From contig JBBAWX010000014.1 in NCBI GenBank assembly GCA_040396955.1, forward strand, positions 20,349 to 84,348: a stretch of DNA of 64,000 bases, written 5' to 3'. The notes beneath the pieces are model-generated. The model saw only the letters and a list, made by a program, of their open reading frames with translations, was not told the origin of the DNA and ran no database searches. The translations under genes and the position numbers were made by a program. Below, piece by piece: positions 15,013-24,139 of this stretch. Within the stretch, counting starts at the first letter, position 1; each line of letters starts with the position of its first letter. This DNA is from UBA965 sp040396955 (GTDB lineage: Bacteria > Chloroflexota > Chloroflexia > Chloroflexales > Roseiflexaceae).

Positions 15013-15999
15013 TCATGAGGCTGGACTATCAAAATAACGAATCCCCAGTGCTTCGAGCACCGCGGCAACATACCATTGGTGTTCGGCGGGCGTGAGTGGC
15101 TCAAAAAAGCGCACCCATGCGCCCTCAGGGTGTGCATGGGTCCATCCGTAGTGCGCTATGGAGCAATCCACGGCCACCTGGCGGCGCCGATATCGCCCCA
15201 AACCGAGTGCTGCTAGCACCGTCATCGGATCGTTGAGCTCGAAGTTGCGCTGATGGGCGAGGCCATACTGCTCTAAAAACGCCCGCATCAGGCGTACCAC
15301 AAACGCACCCACTGCCGAGGTGGCGTGCATGCGGCAAACATCGGCATACGGGATGGTGATGTGTTGGGTGGTATCCCAGCTGACTATGGTAATCGGGATC
15401 CCACTCACAAGTACCCGTGCAAAGGCCTCGGCATCACAGTAGACATTGAATTCGGCGCGTTGACTGCCATCGTGTTGAATCGGTCCTGAGTTCCCTGGGC
15501 CATCGAGTGCCCCTGCCATCAGGTAAATGTGGTCGATGAAGTCCGCTGCCTGTGCGCCGAGCTGCTCTAGCAGGAGCGCCAAGTTGGTGCACGGGCCAGT
15601 GACCACGTACTGTACCCGTTCAGTGACGACCATGCGCCACACGGTGGCCAAGTCGGCGAGGCGCGGTCGATGAACCACCATGTGGGTCGCTGGTGGCACC
15701 ACCACATTACACAATCCGTTGCGCCCCACAAAATCACCGGCCCCACTGACAGCCTCAGGGTGCGGATGAGGCGTCAGCGGGGCCGCCGCCCCTTGAATGA
15801 CCGGGATGTGCGTGGCACCGGCAAGCTCCAACAACGCAGCCGTGTTGTCCGTGGCATTGGTGAGCGTCGTATTGCCGTAGCTGGTGAGCACCGCTTGAAG
15901 CGGGCAGTGGAGTGCCACCGCCAACAATATGGCCAAGGCGTCATCTTCACCAGTATCGACATCAAGCACGACCGGGTGCAGGAGGCGGGTATGTTGCAT
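15013..15999 (-). CDS. Inosine/uridine-preferring nucleoside hydrolase
   Basis: 328 residues. Cleaves the N-glycosidic bond of ribonucleosides to free base and ribose. The calcium-binding signature DVDTGEDDALAILLA lies at the N-terminus; the second aspartate site and the substrate region include GPCTNLALLL, FNVYCDAEAF and the C-terminal NDPMTVLAALG. The start at 15999 has an AAAGGA site; a more upstream in-frame ATG at 16017 does not. It is 41 bases downstream of the amidase gene. Together with adenosine deaminase elsewhere in the window it fits purine nucleoside salvage. Confidence 0.92.
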   Translation of the reverse strand: MQHTRLLHPVVLDVDTGEDDALAILLAVALHCPLQAVLTSYGNTTLTNATDNTAALLELAGATHIPVIQGAAAPLTPHPHPEAVSGAGDFVGRNGLCNVVVPPATHMVVHRPRLADLATVWRMVVTERVQYVVTGPCTNLALLLEQLGAQAADFIDHIYLMAGALDGPGNSGPIQHDGSQRAEFNVYCDAEAFARVLVSGIPITIVSWDTTQHITIPYADVCRMHATSAVGAFVVRLMRAFLEQYGLAHQRNFELNDPMTVLAALGLGRYRRRQVAVDCSIAHYGWTHAHPEGAWVRFFEPLTPAEHQWYVAAVLEALGIRYFDSPAS

Positions 16000-16040
16000 C
16001 GACCGTGGTCCTTTCATGCAAAGTGTGTACCTGCGGCAGA

Positions 16041-17250
16041 TTACCGTACCACGGTGGTACGCATCTCTTCAGCGATGAGTGCTAGTCGCTCGCCGTAGCG
16101 CGGCCCCGGGTACTTCCAACGATGATCGAGCCCACTCACCGTGGGGGCAATCCCGTGGAAGGAGGGTGGCAACGAACGCATCAAGAGGGCCCGGGTGACG
16201 AGGTCATTTTGTGCGGTGGTGCGTTGTGCGGGTGCCAGCGCATAGGCCACAAGACGCCCCACATGTGCCACCACCCCATCGGCCAGATTGGCAAAGGTCA
16301 ACCCCTTTTTCCAGCGATTCTGGTCGGCAAACCATGCCCAATTATGTGCATCATCGGGCACCGGCGTATTGGCCCGTGATTCACTGGCAATCACGCCTAC
16401 TTCGGCCAGGTTATAGATGCCCGGTTGCGCCCAGCGTGATTGCATGCGATCGGAGGCCAACATCATGTGTGCCAACACCACACACGGATCCAGATCCACC
16501 GTGGTGGCCACATCCCAGTAGGTGGGCACAATGTGCATGCTGATATCCGCCGAGGTAAAAGCAGTTGCTACTTTGCGTGCTTGAATATGTGCGATGGCCT
16601 GCGCCATNNNNNNNNNNNNNNNNNNNNNNNNNNNNNNNNNNNNNNNNNNNNNNNNNNNNNNNNNNNNNNNNNNNNNNNNNNNNNNNNNNNNNNNNNNNNN
16701 NNNNNNNCGGTGGTGTCAGATACGTAGAAACCCATGTGCGTACGTTGGCAAGATCGATACTCGTGCCCGGGCATGTTTTGGGGCTGTTACAATCACGATG
16801 GCCTTTGATGCTCGTTGCTGATACTGCCACCCCGCGCCAGCGCAGAAGTTCGCCCACAGCACCCACCACCAGCGTACGCGTGGCGGCGTCCCAGGGAGTT
16901 TGATCGTAATTGCCGACGACCTCGATGCCCCAATAGCTGCTGTTGCAGACTCCGGCATGAATGCCAACCAGATTGAGCGGCGTCATCTGCCAAATACCGT
17001 CGTTGGCGGCATTGGGGGAGCCTGCGACGATGAACAAATGCGGGCCGGCGTCCCAACCGTTGCTGGTTTCGTAAAAATTTTTGATACCCTGCATGGTGGC
17101 AGCTCCAGCCCAGGCAGACTGCACTGGCACAACGGTATGATGGATGATGGCGCCTTGGGCCCATGAGGCAATGCTCGGCGCATGAGCATTGAGATGTGTC
17201 GCAAAATCGGCCACCGTGGGCCAATGACGCAAGTCAAACTTGAACGGCAT
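16041..17250 (-). CDS. N-acetylmuramoyl-L-alanine amidase-type peptidoglycan hydrolase, interrupted by an N gap
   Basis: The N-terminal part (start 17250, GAGGAGG site) is an Amidase_2/PGRP domain: zinc ligands are expected in AIIHHTVVP, at IHAGV and in IKGHRDCNSPKTCPG, the last being the typical H...C site. After 100 Ns the sequence continues in another frame as a helical domain (ADISMHIVPTYWDVATTVDLD, then NWAWFADQNRW) resembling a second cell-wall hydrolase or glucosaminidase-like module. The stop is at 16041. The frame change across the gap only means the true gap length is not 100. Cell-wall turnover is likely; no signal peptide is seen, so release may need lysis or a non-classical route. 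Confidence 0.75.
16608..16707. other. Assembly gap of 100 Ns
   Basis: Exactly 100 Ns inside the amidase gene, a standard placeholder for a gap of unknown size. Confidence 0.98.
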
Positions 17251-17408
17251 TACAACCTCCTCAACCTACCACGGGCAGGTGATATCGACGATCGCACGTC
17301 GGCGTACCCGGCCATGCACATCATCACATTCTTTGATATGTTACATGCTATCGTAAAGTATTTGTTCGCCATGTCAACCTCCACATTTCTGAAGAAATGC
17401 GGGAGATT

Positions 17409-17417
17409 TGGTATAAT
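17409..17417 (+). promoter_or_regulatory. Extended -10 promoter giving a nearly leaderless transcript
   Basis: TGGTATAAT lies 7 bases before the ATG at 17425, so transcription should start at or next to the start codon. There is no ribosome binding site. Confidence 0.55.
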
Positions 17418-17424
17418 ATTGCGC

Positions 17425-18297
17425 ATGAAAAAAGGTGTTCTCGGCTTTGACGCATGGTATTCAGCCGCCTACGGGGCACGATGGCCAGCGCTCAAAGCGG
17501 CTTTACTGGCGCCACGGGCGCATGTGGCCGTGTACAATCCCTATACTCATGTAACTCCAGCCGGCACCACGTCCTGTGTGCCGGGGATTACGTTCAGCCA
17601 TGCGATCGCCACACACTGGCCATCACCGAGTGTCACGGCTCAGGGTCTAATGAATTATTATTTGCTCGATGCTGCCAGCATCTTGCCTGTGGAGGCCCTG
17701 GCCATTCAACCCGGCGAGCGCGTCGTTGATTTGTGCGCAGCCCCGGGCGGCAAAAGTCTCCTCTGTGCCTACAAGCTCAACGGTCACGGAGTACTCATCG
17801 CCAACGACCGCTCAAGCACACGCCGCTTGCGCATCCAGCGCATTATGGAGGAGTATCTCCCAGAGTCGGTGCGGCAGATGGTACAGATTACGGGGCATGA
17901 TGCGACGCGCTGGAGCCTGCATGCCCGCGATTGCTACGACAAAGTGCTCCTCGATGCTCCGTGTTCATCGGAGCGCCACCTACTGGAGCACCCCAATGAA
18001 TTGGCACAGTGGGCGCCCGGGCGCACCAAATCGTTGGCAGTCACGCAGTTTGCCATGCTGGCATCGGCCCTCGACATCGTCAAAGTGGGCGGTCGCATCG
18101 TGTATTCGACCTGTGCGCTCTCCACGCTCGAAAACGACGACGTCATCGCCAAGCTCCACAAAAAACGCCCAGGGCGCTTTCAACTCGAGCACCCCACCTT
18201 TGCCATTGGCACTGAGACTCGCTACGGCTGGCAGGTCTTACCTGACAGCGACGGCTGGGGGCCGTTTTATGTGGCGGTCATCCAACGCACTGCCTAG
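17425..18297 (+). CDS. NOL1/NOP2/Sun-type RNA cytosine-C5 methyltransferase
   Basis: 290 residues. SAM-dependent methylation of cytosine in rRNA or tRNA. Motif I is VVDLCAAPGGKSLLCAY, motif IV is VLLDAPCSSERHLL with the PC release cysteine, and motif VI is IVYSTCALSTLEND with the TC nucleophile. The usual N-terminal NusB-like or PUA domains of RsmB/RsmF are missing, so it is a compact catalytic form, similar in layout to NSUN4-like enzymes. The start at 17425 was chosen because an extended -10 lies immediately upstream; this predicts leaderless translation. The stop interlocks with that of the convergent EamA gene. Confidence 0.88.
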   Translation: MKKGVLGFDAWYSAAYGARWPALKAALLAPRAHVAVYNPYTHVTPAGTTSCVPGITFSHAIATHWPSPSVTAQGLMNYYLLDAASILPVEALAIQPGERVVDLCAAPGGKSLLCAYKLNGHGVLIANDRSSTRRLRIQRIMEEYLPESVRQMVQITGHDATRWSLHARDCYDKVLLDAPCSSERHLLEHPNELAQWAPGRTKSLAVTQFAMLASALDIVKVGGRIVYSTCALSTLENDDVIAKLHKKRPGRFQLEHPTFAIGTETRYGWQVLPDSDGWGPFYVAVIQRTA

Positions 18298-18716
18298 CCA
18301 TGGGCCATCACGTAGACGCCCGAAACGACCAACACACTGCCGATGACCATCGGCCATGTTACGGCTTCACCGAGAAAGACGACGGCAAGCACGATGGCCA
18401 CCACCACACTTCCTTTGTCGATTAACGCCACCTTGCTGACATCACCGATTTTGAGGGCCTTGTAATAAAACACCCACGATCCGGCGGTGGCCACCCCTGA
18501 TGCGGCCAACCACCAGATGTTGTACCAACTGATGGTGCGAAACTGCGCAACGGGCACGGTGACACAGGCAAACAGCAACACAAATGCGGTCACAAAGAGC
18601 GTGCGAACTGTCAGGCCTAGTTCACCCGTGATGTCACGGAGACCGATTTTGGCGATGACGGCGGTCAGACCGGCACACGCCATGGCAAGCAGTGCATAGA
18701 CAACCCAGCGTTCCAT
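18294..18716 (-). CDS. Single-domain EamA (DMT superfamily) transporter
   Basis: 140 residues with about five hydrophobic helices (MERWVVYALLAMACAGLTAV to VIGSVLVVSGVYVM), i.e. one EamA repeat. Most EamA proteins have two repeats in about 300 residues; half-size members are thought to dimerise like EmrE. Substrate unknown. The start at 18716 has a GGAAGGA site. It is convergent with the RNA methyltransferase, sharing a CTAG that supplies both stop codons, and divergent from the aminotransferase gene. Confidence 0.82.
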   Translation of the reverse strand: MERWVVYALLAMACAGLTAVIAKIGLRDITGELGLTVRTLFVTAFVLLFACVTVPVAQFRTISWYNIWWLAASGVATAGSWVFYYKALKIGDVSKVALIDKGSVVVAIVLAVVFLGEAVTWPMVIGSVLVVSGVYVMAHG

Positions 18717-18754
18717 TTTAATTCCTTCCCTGGATGCGCAAACCACTGTCGGCC

Positions 18755-18763
18755 ATCATACCA
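18755..18763 (-). promoter_or_regulatory. Extended -10 box before the EamA gene
   Basis: TGGTATGAT on the minus strand, 39 bases upstream of the start. It forms a divergent pair with the box at 18772-18780. Confidence 0.4.
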
Positions 18764-18771
18764 CCGCGAGA

Positions 18772-18780
18772 TGCTATGAT
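18772..18780 (+). promoter_or_regulatory. Extended -10 box before the class V aminotransferase gene
   Basis: TGCTATGAT on the plus strand, 33 bases upstream of the start codon. Confidence 0.4.
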
Positions 18781-18812
18781 AGGCACAATTCATCCGTGGA
18801 GAGGAAGCGCCA

Positions 18813-19943
18813 ATGTACGATCTCACTGCAGTCCGAGCCGAATTCCCGATTACCCAGCATCAGGCCTACCTCAACAGTCCGGCCATTGGGCCACTCAGCC
18901 GGCGCGCCCATGCGGCGGGGGTGGCTTTTTTGGATGAACGCATGTACGAGCCGTGGGCAGAGCCAGCGCCGACGTCACTGTTGCGCCTCCGCGACCGCAA
19001 AAACCATGTGCGGCGATTGTTTGCGGAGCTCATCGGGGCCCCGGCCCATACCGTGGGGCTCACCGAATCCACGAGTGCCGGGGAAAACATCGTGGTCAAA
19101 GCGCTGGAATGGCGCCCTGGCGACAATGTGGTGGTCGACGAGCTTCACTTCGAATCGAGCCTGCTCATCTACCGCCAACTGGCCGAGCGCACTGGCATCG
19201 AGCTCCGCATTGCCGAGCAGCAAGCGGGGCGGGTCAGCACAGAGGCAATTGCGGCGTTGTGCGATGCGCGCACCAAGTTGGTGTCGGTGACGTATGTCTC
19301 CAACCGCAACGGGTACCGGCATGACGTGGCGGCCCTCGCCGACGTGGCGCATGCCCACGGGGCCTTGTTGTTTGTGGATGCCATCCAGGCAGTTGGCACA
19401 TTTGCCATCGACGTCATCCGCGACCAGGTGGATTTTTTGAGTTGTGGCACATACAAGTGGTTGTACGCCAATTTCGGGGTGTCGTTTTTGTACGTGCGTG
19501 ACGAGCTACTTGAGCGCATCCCATCGGATCGCTACGGGCACACGCATATCACCAACGCCAGCGACGATTTCTTTTTTGACATTCAGCGTGATGGGCGCAA
19601 ATACGAGTATGCAGCCATCGCGCATACGTCACTGGCGCAAATCGAAGCCGGGCTGCTTTTCATCCACGAACTGGGCATCGCACACATCGAAGCACACGGG
19701 CTGGCCTTGGCCACCTACGCCTATACTCAACTCAGTGACCGCGGATACCCCTTGTTTACGCCGGAGCCGGGCCGATCGGCCGTCATCACATTTGCGCATG
19801 GGCACGATGCGCGTCAACTTGCACAGCGCCTGAGTGACGCACAGGTTGCGGTGCTGTTTCGTGAGCAGGATCGCTACATCCGCTTCGGCACGAGTTTGTT
19901 CAACACACAGGCCGATGTCGACCGCCTCTTAGCGGTGTTGTAA
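18813..19943 (+). CDS. PLP-dependent class V aminotransferase
   Basis: 376 residues, fold type I PLP enzyme of the class V group (cysteine desulfurase, isopenicillin-N epimerase-like). The Schiff-base lysine lies in LSCGTYKWLYANFG, the aspartate that pairs with the PLP nitrogen in LFVDAIQAVG, and the N-terminal AYLNSPAIGPLSRRA is characteristic. No cysteine-rich active loop typical of desulfurases is seen, so a transaminase or epimerase role is likelier. A GAGAGGA site precedes the ATG. It is followed 16 bases later by the DUF2723 gene and may be cotranscribed. Confidence 0.87.
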   Translation: MYDLTAVRAEFPITQHQAYLNSPAIGPLSRRAHAAGVAFLDERMYEPWAEPAPTSLLRLRDRKNHVRRLFAELIGAPAHTVGLTESTSAGENIVVKALEWRPGDNVVVDELHFESSLLIYRQLAERTGIELRIAEQQAGRVSTEAIAALCDARTKLVSVTYVSNRNGYRHDVAALADVAHAHGALLFVDAIQAVGTFAIDVIRDQVDFLSCGTYKWLYANFGVSFLYVRDELLERIPSDRYGHTHITNASDDFFFDIQRDGRKYEYAAIAHTSLAQIEAGLLFIHELGIAHIEAHGLALATYAYTQLSDRGYPLFTPEPGRSAVITFAHGHDARQLAQRLSDAQVAVLFREQDRYIRFGTSLFNTQADVDRLLAVL

Positions 19944-19958
19944 GGAGTCAGTGAAGCG

Positions 19959-21449
19959 ATGCTCACCGCACTCAAAACACTCTGGCAAGCACCACGCTGG
20001 ATGGCGTGCGTCTTTGGGGTCGGATTTGCCCTCATCTACCTGCTGACCGCCGCCCCCGACGTCCAAGCCGGCGATTCGGCGGAGTTCCAGCTTGCCGCCG
20101 TCGTCGGCGGCGTGCCACACCCCACCACCTACCCGCTCTACACTCTGCTGAGCGCGACCATGGTCAACGTATGGCCCGTGGGCACAGCCGCATGGCGCGT
20201 CACCCTGCTGTCGGTGTTGTGTGGTGCGAGCACGGTGGCCATTGGGAGCGTGCTTCTGGCACGCCTCAGCGGCTCGCGCCCGGCCGGTGCGATTGCTGCT
20301 CTGGCACTGGGGTTTGCCCCCGGTGTATGGAACGCCGCCACCATTGCCGAAGTCTATGCCTTGCTGTTGCTCCTCATGGTGGCCCTTGGGTGGGCGTTAT
20401 GTCGCTTTGTGGCACAGCCGAGCTCCTCCATGCTGACGCTCATCTGCCTCCTCACGGTACTCGGATCGCTGTATCACGGGTTATTCGTGTTGTGTGCCAC
20501 GCCTGGAGCACTCGCAGTGGTCGCCTGGAGCTGGTACCGGCACGGCTGGCAATGGCCCTTCGCCCCACTCATCGCGGCCATTAGCATCGGGCTGTTGCCG
20601 CATAGCTATCCCCTCATCCAATTTGCGCGCTTTGGGCCCTTCGATGGTCAAGATTACGGGCTACCACGCGCATATTTCTGGGGGGCGCCACAACACTGGG
20701 GAGAGGTGTTCGATTTGATGAGTGGTGGTGCAGTACGTCGAGGAATTTTTGCCCTACCCGACTGGACGACCATCGTCACCATGACGTCGGCCATGGCACG
20801 ACGCATGCTCTATGAATTCGGGCCGGTCGGGATCGGGGTGGGCATCATCGGGGCAGTGGTAAGTGCCCGGCAGCATCGCTGGCTGGGCGCGGTAAGTCTG
20901 CTGGTGGGCGGGCCGGCGTTCGCCTATGTGCTAGCCCTCGGCACGGGTATCGGCGATTGGCCGGCGTTCACCGTGCCCATGCTCCTCAGTTGGGTCATCT
21001 GGATGAGTGTGGGCATACGCTGCATGCACCACTATGCCATGCACCTCAAGCCAACCACGCTCCCCTGGAGCACACTCTTGTACGCCGGATTGATCATCCT
21101 GACGCTGGCGTGGGGTGGGTATCGCTGGCGGGCCACCGACAAGCATCAGCTGACCCTCTACCGCGAATTTGCGACCGCTGTACATGCTGCGCTCCCGCCC
21201 GATGCGGTGGTCATCACGCACTGGGAGCAGGGGATGACGCTCCAGTACCTGCGCTACGCCGAGGGGCTCCGCCCCGATGTCTGGGTCGACGTGGTCGAGC
21301 CCGGGGATGATCCGTGGTTGGCACGGGCCGCACGCCGCTATGCCGATCGCCCCGTCTACTTCATTGGCCATCCCGAGAGCGTGCATGACCTGCCCGTGAC
21401 CACCATCATCGACCGCCCGTATGCCGATTTGTACCGTCTCGAACGCTGA
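19959..21449 (+). CDS. DUF2723 (TMEM260-type) GT-C membrane glycosyltransferase
   Basis: 496 residues with about ten membrane helices and a C-terminal soluble tail. The segment LTAAPDVQAGDSAEFQLAA followed by GVPHPTTYPLYTLLS is the DUF2723 signature: an acidic GDS(G/A)E loop after helix 1, as in GT-C enzymes that use lipid-linked sugars. Eukaryotic TMEM260 is a protein O-mannosyltransferase; the acceptor here is unknown. GGAG lies upstream of the ATG. The gene ends 50 bases before an ABC ATPase with its own promoter. Confidence 0.85.
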   Translation: MLTALKTLWQAPRWMACVFGVGFALIYLLTAAPDVQAGDSAEFQLAAVVGGVPHPTTYPLYTLLSATMVNVWPVGTAAWRVTLLSVLCGASTVAIGSVLLARLSGSRPAGAIAALALGFAPGVWNAATIAEVYALLLLLMVALGWALCRFVAQPSSSMLTLICLLTVLGSLYHGLFVLCATPGALAVVAWSWYRHGWQWPFAPLIAAISIGLLPHSYPLIQFARFGPFDGQDYGLPRAYFWGAPQHWGEVFDLMSGGAVRRGIFALPDWTTIVTMTSAMARRMLYEFGPVGIGVGIIGAVVSARQHRWLGAVSLLVGGPAFAYVLALGTGIGDWPAFTVPMLLSWVIWMSVGIRCMHHYAMHLKPTTLPWSTLLYAGLIILTLAWGGYRWRATDKHQLTLYREFATAVHAALPPDAVVITHWEQGMTLQYLRYAEGLRPDVWVDVVEPGDDPWLARAARRYADRPVYFIGHPESVHDLPVTTIIDRPYADLYRLER

Positions 21450-21452
21450 ATG

Positions 21453-21461
21453 TGGTATAGT
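21453..21461 (+). promoter_or_regulatory. Extended -10 box before the ABC-2 ATPase gene
   Basis: TGGTATAGT, just past the DUF2723 stop codon and 38 bases before the ATPase start. Confidence 0.45.
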
Positions 21462-21498
21462 TGGTCGTCATACAAGGGCAGGAAGGTACAAGACGCTC

Positions 21499-22467
21499 AT
21501 GAGCGACGTGGTGCGGGTAGAAGGATTATGTAAATACTACGAGGTCCCAGTGCGTGAATCTGGCCTCGGCAACGCCGTCAAAAGCCTGTTTCAGCGACAA
21601 ACGCGCACCGTCAAGGCGGTCGACGACGTGTCGTTTCGCATTGAAATGGGCGAAGTGGTCGGGTTTTTGGGGCCCAATGGCGCCGGCAAAACCACCACCC
21701 TCAAAATGCTCTCCGGGCTCCTCAATCCGACGAGTGGGACGGTGGAAGTGCTCGGGTATCGGCCGTTTACGCGCGATTACCGCTTTTTGCGCCAAATCAC
21801 GCTGGTGATGGGGCAACGGAACAATTTGGTGTGGGATTTGCCCGGCATGGATTCGTTTGAGCTGAGCCGCGTGGTCTACGGCATTGCGCCGGCACAGTAC
21901 GCCGAAACGCGTGACACGCTCATCGAGCTCCTCGAGCTCCAGACTTTGCTCGATAAGCCGGTGCGCAATTTGTCGCTCGGGGAGCGCATGAAAATGGAGT
22001 TTGCCCTCGCACTCATGCACCGCCCCCAGGTGTTGTTCCTCGATGAGCCGACCATCGGGCTCGACGTGACCATGCAAAAGCGCATTCGCGCCTTTGTCGC
22101 CGATTACAACCAGCGCTTCGGCGCCAGTGTCATCCTGACCAGTCACTACATGGCCGATGTGGAGGCACTGTGCAAGCGTGTGATTGTCATCCATCATGGC
22201 ACCCTCATCCACGACGGAGCCCTGAGCGACTTGGTGCAACGCTTTGCGCCGAGCCGCACCATTACCGTGCGTACCAGCGCCGATCAAGCGACGTTATCCA
22301 CCTATGGCGAGGCCAAAACGCTCGACGATGGGCGCATCAGCGTCAAAGTGGCCGCCGATGCCGTGCCTCGCATCACGGCGCAGATTTTGGCCCACCACGA
22401 GGTCAGCGATATTGCGGTGCTTGAGCCGCCCATCGAAGACATCATCGCTGCGGTGTATGCGCGCTAG
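21499..22467 (+). CDS. ABC-2 type transporter ATP-binding protein
   Basis: 322 residues. Walker A GPNGAGKTT at residues 58-66, signature NLSLGERMKMEFALAL, Walker B VLFLDEPTIGLD and H-loop TSHYMAD. The N-terminal insert before Walker A (ESGLGNAVKSLFQR) and the C-terminal extension are typical of NatA-like ATPases that work with DUF990-type permeases. The two permeases at 23331 and 24140 are the likely partners, although a minus-strand isomerase gene lies between. The start at 21499 has AGGAAGG 13 bases upstream. Export of an unidentified substrate is expected. Confidence 0.93.
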   Translation: MSDVVRVEGLCKYYEVPVRESGLGNAVKSLFQRQTRTVKAVDDVSFRIEMGEVVGFLGPNGAGKTTTLKMLSGLLNPTSGTVEVLGYRPFTRDYRFLRQITLVMGQRNNLVWDLPGMDSFELSRVVYGIAPAQYAETRDTLIELLELQTLLDKPVRNLSLGERMKMEFALALMHRPQVLFLDEPTIGLDVTMQKRIRAFVADYNQRFGASVILTSHYMADVEALCKRVIVIHHGTLIHDGALSDLVQRFAPSRTITVRTSADQATLSTYGEAKTLDDGRISVKVAADAVPRITAQILAHHEVSDIAVLEPPIEDIIAAVYAR

Positions 22468-23246
22468 GCGCGGTGCCACTGCGTCCGCAGGGTGGCCACC
22501 CCGAGGCGCACATCGGCGACCAGATCGGCGCCATAGCGCGCTTCAATGGCCATCAGCCCTGAGTACGACATGGCCTTGAGGGCGGCGAAATACGGGGTAA
22601 AGTCGTCGCCTGCCACCCCAGGCACCGTGCGTTCGGCCTTTTCGGCAATATGGGCATGGCGAATCAAGCGGGATTGAGCGGTGATTTGATCGGCAGGCTC
22701 GTCTTCACGGAGCATGTGGTAGATGTCGGTCAAGAGCTGAATGTGCGGATGGGCACAGGCATCAATGAGCGTGGCGGCTTCGGCCAATGAATTGATGAAA
22801 TTGCACTCGCCCCGATTGAGTGCCTCGATGACCACAGTCACGCCGTGTTTGCTGGCGAGTGGCCCGATGCCGTGACAGAGCTCGACGAATTGCGCCTGTG
22901 CATCGGCGATGGCCCAGCCATCCGGGATGTGGCGCGCACCGCCACTACCAAGGACGAGATGACCGATGCCGATTTCACTCGCTCGCCCACAGGCCGTGTC
23001 AGCGTAGGCAAGCAACGTGGCGAGATCGACCTGTGGGCCGACGAGTTTGAGGTGCGGTGGAAAAAAGGCGTTGGCTGCCAGCACGGGCAGAGGCGCCGCT
23101 CTACAGGCAGCCAACATCGGTGCGAATTCGCGCTGTGGCGCAAGCGGCATCAACAGGCGCTGAATGTTTTCTTCGATGAAGTCAACTCCCGTATCAACGA
23201 GGTCGGTGGCCTGATCAACGCTGGTACAGACACCAAAACGAATCAT
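22464..23246 (-). CDS. Sugar phosphate isomerase/epimerase-like TIM-barrel protein
   Basis: 260 residues. Xylose-isomerase-like TIM barrel with candidate metal-binding residues in VVIEALNRGECNFINS, LLTDIYHMLRED, IRHAHIAEKAER and a C-terminal MAIEARYG glutamate, the E-D-H-E pattern of this family (as in hydroxypyruvate isomerase or tagatose epimerase). More clearly metal-binding than the protein at 4044. An AAAGGAG site precedes the ATG. It is antisense to, and lies inside, the ABC-2 module; its stop interlocks with the ATPase stop in a shared CTAG. The substrate cannot be assigned. Confidence 0.85.
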   Translation of the reverse strand: MIRFGVCTSVDQATDLVDTGVDFIEENIQRLLMPLAPQREFAPMLAACRAAPLPVLAANAFFPPHLKLVGPQVDLATLLAYADTACGRASEIGIGHLVLGSGGARHIPDGWAIADAQAQFVELCHGIGPLASKHGVTVVIEALNRGECNFINSLAEAATLIDACAHPHIQLLTDIYHMLREDEPADQITAQSRLIRHAHIAEKAERTVPGVAGDDFTPYFAALKAMSYSGLMAIEARYGADLVADVRLGVATLRTQWHRA

Positions 23247-23279
23247 GGCGGGCTCCTTTCATGGCAGTGGGTTAGGAGC

Positions 23280-23288
23280 ATTGTAGCA
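23280..23288 (-). promoter_or_regulatory. Extended -10 box before the TIM-barrel gene
   Basis: TGCTACAAT on the minus strand, 34 bases upstream of the start codon. Confidence 0.45.
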
Positions 23289-23330
23289 CCCTTGCGCACA
23301 AGGGGCAGAGCACAAGGTAGGCAATCGTAT

Positions 23331-24134
23331 ATGCGTCAACTCTGGGCCGTCTATCGCAAACTGGTGACCACCAGCATCGCCGTCATGTTGCAGTATCGCC
23401 TGATGAATATTGCATGGCTCCTCAGCATGGTCTTTGAGCCCATCGTCTACCTCGCTATCTGGGGTACGCTTGCCACCCAACAGGGCGGCGAATTGGTCGG
23501 ATACAGTGGCGCGAGTTTGGCCGGTTATTACATCGCCTGGACCCTGGTACGCCAGTGGAACATCGCCCTGACCCCGTTCGGGTTCGAACAACGCGTACGC
23601 GAGGGACAACTCACGCCGCTCTTGTTGCGCCCACTCCACCCGTTCCACTACGACTTGGCCGATTTCATCGCCTTGCGCTTCGTGGGTACGCTCTACTGGT
23701 TGCCGGTCGGTGCCGTGTTAGTCATCATCTTTCAACCGCAGTTCAGCTCTGATTGGCGCATGGGAGTTCTTTTTGTGGTGAGTCTGGTGCTCAGTTTCAT
23801 CATGCGCTTCGTGCTGGTCTATGCGCTCGGGTTGGTCACCTTTTGGACGACTCGCGTCAGTGCCATTTTTAATCTGTATTTTGCCATTGAGACCATCATC
23901 TCGGGGCGGCTCGTGCCACACGCACTATTGCCTACGTGGATTCAGCCGATTGCCCACATCTTGCCGTTTCACTGGAGTTTTGGTTTCCCCATTGAGATTA
24001 TCATCGGCAAATTGAGCATCCCCGAGATTCTACAAGGCTTTGCCATCCAACTGGGCTGGTTGGCGCTCAGCACGGTCATATTTGTACGCTTATGGCGGGC
24101 CGGTGTCAAGAAATACAGCGCTGTAGGAGCATAA
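23331..24134 (+). CDS. ABC-2 transporter permease (DUF990-like)
   Basis: 267 residues with six hydrophobic segments, opening with an amphipathic stretch (MRQLWAVYRKLVTTSIAVML) and FEPIVYLAIWG, then WTLVRQWNIALTPFGFE and REGQLTPLLLRPLHPF. The 'G-x-L-x-x-L-L-x-R-P' element is characteristic of this permease family. The start at 23331 has AAGGTAGG upstream; the frame is open far upstream only as a shadow of the antisense isomerase gene. It forms a heterodimer candidate with the next gene, five bases downstream. Confidence 0.88.
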   Translation: MRQLWAVYRKLVTTSIAVMLQYRLMNIAWLLSMVFEPIVYLAIWGTLATQQGGELVGYSGASLAGYYIAWTLVRQWNIALTPFGFEQRVREGQLTPLLLRPLHPFHYDLADFIALRFVGTLYWLPVGAVLVIIFQPQFSSDWRMGVLFVVSLVLSFIMRFVLVYALGLVTFWTTRVSAIFNLYFAIETIISGRLVPHALLPTWIQPIAHILPFHWSFGFPIEIIIGKLSIPEILQGFAIQLGWLALSTVIFVRLWRAGVKKYSAVGA

Positions 24135-24139
24135 CCCGC

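Noticed and set aside
16411..17250. A continuous amidase frame reading straight across the Ns
   Set aside because: The frame after the Ns is nonsense in that reading; the real continuation is in another frame because the gap length is only a placeholder.
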